A stretch of 64,000 nucleotides of DNA from Manduca sexta (lineage: Eukaryota; Arthropoda; Insecta; Lepidoptera; Sphingidae). Both the position numbers and the translations under genes were made by a program. The stretch covers positions 4,588,001-4,652,000 of the forward strand of contig NC_051142.1 in the NCBI RefSeq assembly GCF_014839805.1, read 5' to 3'. Below the pieces are notes generated by a model. The model was not told the origin of the DNA. It saw nothing but the letters and a program-made list of their open reading frames with translations, and made no database searches. Of the stretch, positions 47,589 to 64,000 are shown one piece after another (position 1 is the first letter of the stretch; each line of letters starts with the position of its first letter).

Positions 47589-50500
47589 TCAAGCGTCGGA
47601 GAGAGCAGCCACACCAGGAAGGACTTTACCTATAAATAAAAATTACATTTAGTGGCACCATACAAACAAATACCTAAGCAAAACTATTGGATACGAAGCT
47701 CTATTTTATACGGCCGGCTCTAGTATTAATTATAAGTAATACAGTTTTGGTATATTTTTAAACGGAATCGGGTAATTGACTATTTTTTTAATACATTTAT
47801 AAAAAAAGGTTTTCATGAAAATGTACCGGAAAAATTCAAGATTCACACAATAATAAAAGTTTGTAATTTTGTGGAAAGTGTAGCTGTCGAATAACAAAAA
47901 GGGCAATCTGTGACGTCACCGATTGTCGCCAGCCATAATGACATGTATACCTAAGAGATTGCGATTTCGCTTATAATAATTATTATATTATAAATAACTG
48001 CTTTATTTTTCAACCAATTTTCATGATGATTGTTATTTTTACATATAAAATAATGTACAAAATCGAATGTAATACGAAAAGTATCCTATTCTAGCCGTTT
48101 AGGGATGGCAACTGTCCTCTATTTCTATTAAAGCTGATCACTGCACAGTTTAGGAATAGCCTACTGTTTAGGAAAAATATAAAAGATAATTTTATGAATA
48201 AATAATTTACTTCCTGTATAGCGATCATCAGACAGTCCTCTTCAATGTTGCCAGTTATTAACACAATTTTAGTAGTATTTACAACAACAAAAAAAAATCC
48301 TTTTATTTTATTGCATTTATGAATATTCGAGGTTCTTAATTTTAAAAATTTCGTTTTCTCGAATCTCGTATAGACTAAAACTAGCCCAATATAGTTGTAC
48401 TCACCCTCCAAGAGTTCTAAAGAGGCGCCGCCACCCGTGGATACATGAGACACTTTGTCTTCCGTTCCCCACTTGGCGCAGCATGTGGCCGTGTCGCCGC
48501 CGCCTGCATAACAATAACATGGTATAAACATATAATTAAACTTTTATTAAGAATTATTATAACAGTACATATCATATGTTTTTTATATGACGCCTCGGCA
48601 TAAATATTATTATTATATATCATTATTGTCTGTGTATAATCTTAGTATAATATACCAAAATATGTAGATAACAAAGTCAGATGTAAATCTGGCTTTAGCA
48701 TGAAATATTAGCTGTATATGTGCCTTAAGTCTATCAGAGTTCCATGATTGGTTAGGACTGTGATAATAACAATGTTCCAGATCACTCACCGATAATAGTG
48801 ACTGTTCCATTTGCAGTGGCTTTCACGACGCCGTCCATGAGCGCGCGAGTGCCGCCCGCAAACTTCTCAAACTCGAACACACCTGCGGGCCTGATAATGA
48901 AGAATATTTAGAAATACACATAATACATTTTCTATATGTATTCAGAATTTATATGTTGTAGTTTAACCTTGTTTTGTCGAGGTCAAAAAAAATTTAATAT
49001 AATTTTCTTCTACACTCTATATTGCTGGTATAAGAAAACATTTGTCGTAAATTTACTTATTCAAGTAATGATAAGTTTCTATTTTAATAAAATTATCACA
49101 ATGTAATTGTCATACACCAAAAAAATATATTTGATAAAGTGTACACACCCATTCCAAACGATAACCTTTGCCCTCGCAATAGGCTCGGCGAACAGTTCCC
49201 TCGATTTGGGTCCTACATCAAGGCCCATCCAGCCATCAGGGATGCCCGATTCTACACTGGCTGCACCAACCTGCAATGTGAACAGTTTTATAATTACCAA
49301 TCTTTTTAACAAAGCATCCTAATGCTCTAGATCAGATTCTGATGAACAATATTTTATTTACTGCTTTAGATGCAGAATACTCTTAAACTTATTCAACATG
49401 TGATCCAGATAAAAATAAATTTAAGGATATGTGATATCACAATAGTCAGATCCCCAACAAGCCAATTAAAGTCCTACATATATTTAAATATCTCAATGGT
49501 TATAGATTGTAGTTAATACCGAAAAGAAAAATATATAAATTCAAAGATTTGTGCAAATGTTTGGATGTATGTTAAAAAAGTGTGCAACTGCCTAAAATGG
49601 AATTGCATGAAATTTGGCATTAAGACTTAAAAAAAAATAATTCAATAATTACTTAATACTTATCCAAAAAGGAGGATTTTAACACAGAAAAAACTGTAAC
49701 GCTAAATCTAATGAAATAATTACCTGAGCATTTTCATCAAACTTGTCAGCAGTAACAAAGTCGACAGGCAGATGGACTTGCACATTGTTCTTAGCAGCCT
49801 TCTCCAACAGCTTAGCAACAATTTTCGCACCTTCAGCGTCATACAGGGAGTTACCAATCTGTTATATGGAATGCAATATGAGCAGATAATTTTGACGGCA
49901 GAGAACATTTGATAATACACAGTTTACCTAAAAGATCAAAATATACTAGAGAGATCTTATATAACTATTAAAATATTTACTTACAGGCATGCCCTTGGTT
50001 TCCTTGAGGAATGTATAAGCCATTCCACCACCAATGATCATCTCGTTGACCTTGTCCAGCAAGTTTTCAATCAGTAAGATTTTGTCTGCAACTTTAGCTC
50101 CACCAAGGATAGCAAGGAATGGCCTAAAATATTAATGCAATATGACAATATCATCATCATTTAAGTTTGAATCCCATTCCATATTTTGTCAAAAAACTTA
50201 CTGAAAAAGCAATCACAATTGCTTAAAACAGCAATCACATTGTAAACTTACATAACTATAATGATAATCGGACATATATTTTTATATGTGTAAAGCATAT
50301 AAGATAAATCTACATACCTTTCTGGTTCATGGAGAGCTTTGGCAAAGTACTGCAGTTCCTTTTTGAGCAGGAACCCACTGGCCCTTTGCTCAAACCCTTC
50401 ACCCATCATAGAGCTGTGAGCTCTGTGCGCTGTGCCTGTATCCAAAATCAACATGTTAGTGAAATTAGCCTAATTCATGATATAATAATATTTACTGAGT

Positions 50501-51661
50501 ATAGTGATTGGTGTATTGTATGACTTATATGATAATGATATACCAAGGACATTATGTAGGTTGAACTAAACTAAATCTAATGTTCTAGCAAAGCAATACG
50601 GCACCCAATGTGTTACATATACCATGATCAGGTAATATATTTTATTTTACATTTTTTAAGAACTTACCAAATGCATCATTAATGTACACATCACCCAATT
50701 TCCTCAGACTGGCCCTGAAGGCTTTGACTTTTTCTGGATCAGCCTTAACTTTAGCGCCACTGGCGTCAACACCCTTGCCTTCTTCTTCGACATGGAAACG
50801 CAGGTTCTCCAGCAGAATAACAGAGCCTACAGGAGGGTCAGCACATGCCGCTTCAACTTCAGCATCTACACAGTCTGGGAGGAAAGTTATGTCTCTGAAA
50901 AAAAGAGGTTTGGTTTTAATAATTTTTTTTAAAAATCTATACAATATGTGAAGAAAAATCTTTGTACACATTTTTAAGTACATTGTGCACACTGAGGAGT
51001 GTGAGATTTGTCACAATTAACATAATATATAGAGACATAACATATAAGAGTGAAAAAAAACATATTTATGAATTGCAATTGTATTATGACTAGTGGGTGA
51101 AAACCAGTATATAATTAAGTAGCAACTATTGCAGTTAATACCAGTAACTATTACTATAGTAATAAAGTACGATATAAAATAATTTTATGCTTAGTAATAA
51201 TCCATGTGGAAATAAAGTGGCATTTGATTTGAAACTATAAGTTAGAAAAAATGATATTTGAAATAATTAATAACACTTAAAATTTCTCATGGAATATGTC
51301 GTTAACATTTCCTTACCTATTCAAGAGTTTTTTTAATTCTTCGGCAACTGGCTTTAGTGTATATTTCAGGTTGGCTTGACCGTCTGGTCTTCCCAAATGG
51401 GACATGAGCACCACCGACTTTGCACCTTTGTCAAGGGCATACTTGACGGAATCTAATGCCGCAACAATGCGTTGATTGTTTGTTATCACGCCCTCTTTCA
51501 ACGGAACGTTGAAGTCCACTCTAAAATCAGGCAAATATGGTAAATTTTAAGTATATTACTCTTAGAGCAATTTATTAAAGTTTCCTTTATATATCTTACC
51601 GCATTAACACACGTTTTCCAGACAAGTTGAGCGCGTCGATACTTAATTTGTTTAATGCCAT
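47589..51661 (-). CDS. Pgk: Phosphoglycerate kinase
   Basis: Ten coding exons, minus strand: 51600-51661, 51317-51520, 50668-50894, 50318-50435, 49985-50123, 49724-49858, 49149-49270, 48790-48890, 48405-48503, 47589-47629. All phases agree and the total is 1248 nt: 415 residues plus stop, the normal eukaryotic length. The cytosolic glycolytic enzyme transfers the acyl phosphate of 1,3-bisphosphoglycerate to ADP. Seen: [10 protein letters not shown] with Arg 38 following, MSHLGRPDG at 60-68, ENLRFH, the hinge region [47 protein letters not shown] from 334, and the nucleotide-site GGGDTAT from 370. Substrate-binding and catalytic motifs are all intact. There is no leader peptide. It is divergent from wds, with start codons 1.3 kb apart. 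Confidence 0.97.
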
Positions 51662-52966
51662 TTTTTTACAAACTTTCAGGAATTTACAGAGTTATTCAAA
51701 GTTCTTTTCGGTTTTTACGGGCAGTTTGCAGCAATTTTTTTTGTGTCAAAAGCAACCTTGAGAATGTCAAAGAGGTCAAATTTACTTGGCATCATTAAAA
51801 ATTATCGAAGCATTTAATATTGCTAGCCTTCTTCAAGTTTCCTCATATTTATGATTCACATAATTCTCATTTCATAATAAGATGAAGTTCATTTTACTCT
51901 GAATAAACACGTACCGCGAAGACGAAAAATATTTTTGTAACATAATAAGAATGGAACTTTTCTCTCCCTTAAAATCTTTATTTCAAGTTATGTATCTGAC
52001 ACAGATTTCTACAGATTGGTCTGTTACGCAAAATTATCACGGAATAACAATAATTGTAAATTCTGAAAGTTGAAAGATGCATGCCTTTTTGTTCCATTCG
52101 GCATGCATAATAATTTTCCATATATATTATAATTCTCTTTGATAATAATTTTCAGTTGACAGTTTCAACTTGGATGCTATTTAATGAATTTATTATAAGG
52201 CGATACCTCAAGGTCCATTTTCATACATTTTGTTTCACCTTTAATCTGGGTAACTAAACAAGTATTGGCAAGTAAAGAATTTAAATTCACGTCTAGTTAG
52301 TGATTAGTTCTCGCAGTTGAAAGAAAAACGTAAAAATAATTAATAATCATGGATATTTCGGCATTTAAAATTTCGTCATATTAAATTCGTTTTTATTGCG
52401 AAAGTGCAATATTGAAAATATTTCGACTGGTACATACGTTTTGTATTAGGGTGTAAGAAATATAAAACGCTAAATCGCTTGTCTCATTTGTGGGCGCGTT
52501 ATGTTTATCCATCTTGTTATTTTCTAAGATAACCACGGATAGAAACTAGCTATAATTTCAAATGCCACATAAATTTAAAGCTTATTTGAAATTTTCTAAA
52601 AAATAAATTATAAAATTATATCACTATTGGTCGTTATCTGGAATAAAAATAATAGTTGGGTCTGCTTATTTATTTTGTGCAACATACCATAGACAAAGAA
52701 AGAATGCGAGAGGACCCGCGGGAGGGAACTTTCATACAATAATGTTGGCACCATTGCTCGCTCTTCGCGAAATATGCTCGTATTGAGACGCCCGGATTTA
52801 GAATGTTCTTTGAAAATCTACGGTGAACTAAATGAAAAACCGCAAGTAAAAGAAGTGTTTCGTGATTTTCGTGAACCAAAGTTGAATTTACATTATTGTT
52901 CAGTGTGTATATGTGACTGTGTTGGGTGACGAATAACGTAAAGCGTAGTGCGTCGAAAGTTGAAAC
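51662..52966. promoter_or_regulatory. Divergent Pgk / wds intergenic promoter interval
   Basis: Pgk starts at 51661 leftward and wds at 52967 rightward, so both promoters and 5' UTRs must fit within these 1.3 kb unless there are further noncoding exons. No TATA box at a convincing place was identified. A 171-bp half copy of a TTAA-flanked inverted-repeat element lies at 52199-52369 within it. Confidence 0.6.
52199..52369. mobile_element. Half copy of the 290-bp inverted-repeat element
   Basis: Begins GGCGATACCTCAAGG and matches 57582-57752 with a single mismatch seen by eye (GGCATTT against GGCCTTT). The right inverted arm is missing. After the match, the next about 20 bases (ATTTCGTCATATTAAATT) are the reverse complement of the matching stretch in the full copy, so the interior is partly flipped. 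Confidence 0.85.
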
Positions 52967-61730
<8,764 letters not shown>

Positions 61731-62830
61731 TCGCTGCGGGTTAGTATTATTTATTTATTTATTACACTTTATTGTACACCATGGATAAAAATAATGTAAA
61801 AAGAAAAGAAAAAAAAGTACAAATGGCGCTCTTGTCGTATTATATTATAATATATAACTTGATCAAGAAAATAGAACCCCACTTGTTGTGATAAAGTGTG
61901 GAACTAATTTCTTGTACTGACAATGTTAACTTAAAAAAAAACTAGTGAGTAGATTTTTTATTTCCTTGGTCAGACTATCTGAAACTGGTTACTTGCATTG
62001 AAGATAGTTTTAAAAATAATTGATAACTGGAGAAATACAGGTTCAAGTTACAGGCAGGTATTATCTTTGTTAATATTAAATTTTTTCTGTAATAGTAATT
62101 AAACTACTCAATATTGTGTTACAGTAAAATTATATACATATTTGTCTACAGTATAATTATATAGGAAAAATCTGTATGTGTCATGTGAAGTTAGTGAAAT
62201 AAACTATAATTTTGATACTAATATAAATAAACATAACATTTACATACATTATCTAGCTCATTTAGAAAGACGTTTTTCCCCCAAAAGGTCAATGCACTTA
62301 AGTTCAGTGTCGCAGTACAATGTTTTTCACCCAAAATTACTTTAGAGCACATTTTGGAACTTGATTTCAATAAATCTAGGTCAGGTCCTTTTAAATTTAG
62401 AATTCAAAGAAAGCCATTCCGTTTTTAAAATACCGAGAACGGAACTATAATTTTATTGTTAACGTCTGCCGGTGACGTCGGCGTAGTTAAAGTAGGTTTA
62501 AGCGATGGACAACGCAGCAACTCGCGCGTTTTGGAGGTCATGTACAGCGCTTAGCAACAGTGGCGTACAAACGTGTGCCAGTTTTTAGTGTTCAGTTTTA
62601 TACGTTATTATATTACATTCGGATGACGTAATGTTTTTTTGTTGGCTTTTTATATGGCCGTAAGCTTGCATTTTCTTTTAGTTGCTATGGTAAATATGGG
62701 AGTGTCTTTTATAGGATTTATGTCTTAATAATTAATGAAGTGGTTGTCTATAGTAATATAATTAATCTCTATAATCTAATTCTCACTTATAGTTTAATCT
62801 TAGACACTATTATGAGATCTTTTTTATACA
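61731..62830 (+). other. wds 3' UTR and downstream DNA
   Basis: AATAAA signals on the plus strand occur near 62199 and 62225, about 470-500 bases past the wds stop, and again near 62369. The 3' UTR probably ends at one of them. No other gene recognised. Confidence 0.45.
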
Positions 62831-62835
62831 TGGGG

Positions 62836-63300
62836 GCAGTGACCCTGCTGCACCTGATGGTAAGTAGAATGGGGACTGATCCCGGAACGCGACACACTTC
62901 GTGGGCCACTATGGCGGGTTTTAAAACATTTTGTACGGTGATCGTTGTCCGGGCCGATATCAAATATATTCTACCACCAGTAAAACTTATAAGTTAATGG
63001 AAAATGTATTGTATTCATAACATATTTATTGTGTTTTTTCTACACATTATTTATTAATTTAATTTTGTCGCAGGCTCCCACGCAGACCATTTGATCTGTG
63101 CAATGCGGCCTTCACATTGAGAGCCGAAACACCGACAAGCTTGTGAATACTTCTTACACAGTGATACCCTGTGCGGTACCTTGGGACACTGACCGAACGC
63201 CCGACGTTCGTATAGGTTATTACATTTTATTTTGTATATCACAGTTGGTATGTGTGCATTTTCGGTTGTTATTAAGATATACATATTTTTGTATCTGACG
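62836..63300. repeat. Degenerate repeat block downstream of wds
   Basis: 62836-62990 shares CTGCACCTGATGGTAAGT with 46750 and the end CTACCACCAGTAAAA with 59880. The following TCTTACACAGTGATACC and GGTACCTTGGGACACTGACC segments look like part of the same older transposon. No intact frame. Confidence 0.4.
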
Positions 63301-64000
63301 CAAATGAGAAGTATGTAATGTTTTAGCAATTATGTTTTAGTTAAGATTTGAGTTAAGAATTCCGCTTGTGATTAACTTGTTGGATGCAATTAAAAAGAAA
63401 TTGTAGTTGTAAATTGTGTTTGTGATTGTGACCCATCTTTACTATTAGGCTTAAGTAATGAAAGCGTTATTAATAATATTTCAGTTTTTATGTCTTTTAT
63501 TTTAACCAATTTAATAATTTAAGTAGTTTATATTTATGAGGGCAATAATAGGAATAAAATAGTGATTTACAATAGAAATAAATAACAGGTAACCTTGTCG
63601 GTTCACGCAAAGGTCCGACTTTTGACCGTGACTTAAGAACTCTTTTAAAATACAATGAAGCCAAGCTTTCTATTTTTTTTTAAATCATACGTTTATTAAG
63701 CTAATGAATCCTATTAATTATACATTATTATGAGATCTTGGCCTCAATTTGCGGAGACGAGCAAGTCTCAACTAGACTAGGACAAGGGGCCATATTAATA
63801 GATCCGAATCAGTTTCGCTTGGAAGTGCGATATCAGCTGAGTCTAAGTTATAGTCAACATCTTAAGATCGTCCTAATTTAGTGAACGCGAAGATCGTTAC
63901 GTAAAATCCTTATCCTCGTAGCGGTTAACTTAATTATTTCATTTGAATTATGAAGCTGGCCTATAAATAACATCTCAAGTTTTGTTTATTTAAATAGTTC
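63301..64000. other. AT-rich DNA at the right edge
   Basis: No exon, RNA gene or structured repeat was recognised on either strand. Confidence 0.4.

Noticed and set aside
48091..48531. 146-codon minus-strand ORF
   Set aside because: It is the Pgk exon 48405-48503 read through into the following intron, not a separate gene.
62505..62588. 27-codon plus-strand ORF after wds
   Set aside because: Too short, with no similarity or splice context.

Overview
The window looks like nuclear DNA of an insect, most probably a moth or butterfly. It is AT-rich, its genes are split by short introns with GT/AG ends, and its introns hold tRNA-derived SINEs and other repeats of the kind common in Lepidoptera. 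The order-level call is an inference from repeat style and protein similarity. I see no bacterial operon, CRISPR array, rRNA gene or functional tRNA gene. Most long ORFs in this sequence are chance or shadow frames. The real genes were rebuilt by joining exons whose phases agree.

Layout. 1-1780: no gene recognised. 1783-5174, minus strand: two tandem two-exon genes for the small ATP-synthase subunit DAPIT/USMG5 (ATP5MK), with a hAT-like MITE and a SINE inside the second. 6696-8567, minus: an LRRC20-like leucine-rich-repeat gene in four exons. A second first exon for it lies 6.6 kb upstream at 15141-15303, so two promoters are likely. 15304-20331: no recognised gene, but one isolated CpG-rich patch at about 18863-19060 and a SINE next to the end of the following gene. 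20332-38835, minus: PDZD8, an ER membrane-contact-site lipid-transfer protein, rebuilt as 16 coding exons (991 codons before the stop). A 5'-truncated LINE lies antisense in its largest C-terminal intron, and SINEs sit in two others. 38836-47588: a possible PDZD8 5'UTR exon, then repeats and unexplained AT-rich DNA. 47589-51661, minus: phosphoglycerate kinase, ten exons, exactly 415 residues. 52967-61730, plus: the WDR5/will-die-slowly WD40 protein, seven exons, 346 residues, divergent from Pgk. 61731-64000: 3' sequence and degenerate repeats.

How the genes relate. They are ordinary conserved housekeeping genes: ATP synthase assembly, glycolysis, ER-late endosome lipid traffic, H3K4 methylation scaffold. 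The window shows no joint pathway. Pgk and wds start head to head about 1.3 kb apart and may share regulatory DNA. I found no convincing new biological system. The best leads are the diverged DAPIT duplicate, the homologous alternative first exons of LRRC20, and a TTAA-flanked 290-bp element with 101-bp perfect inverted arms whose near-identical half copy lies in the Pgk-wds promoter interval.
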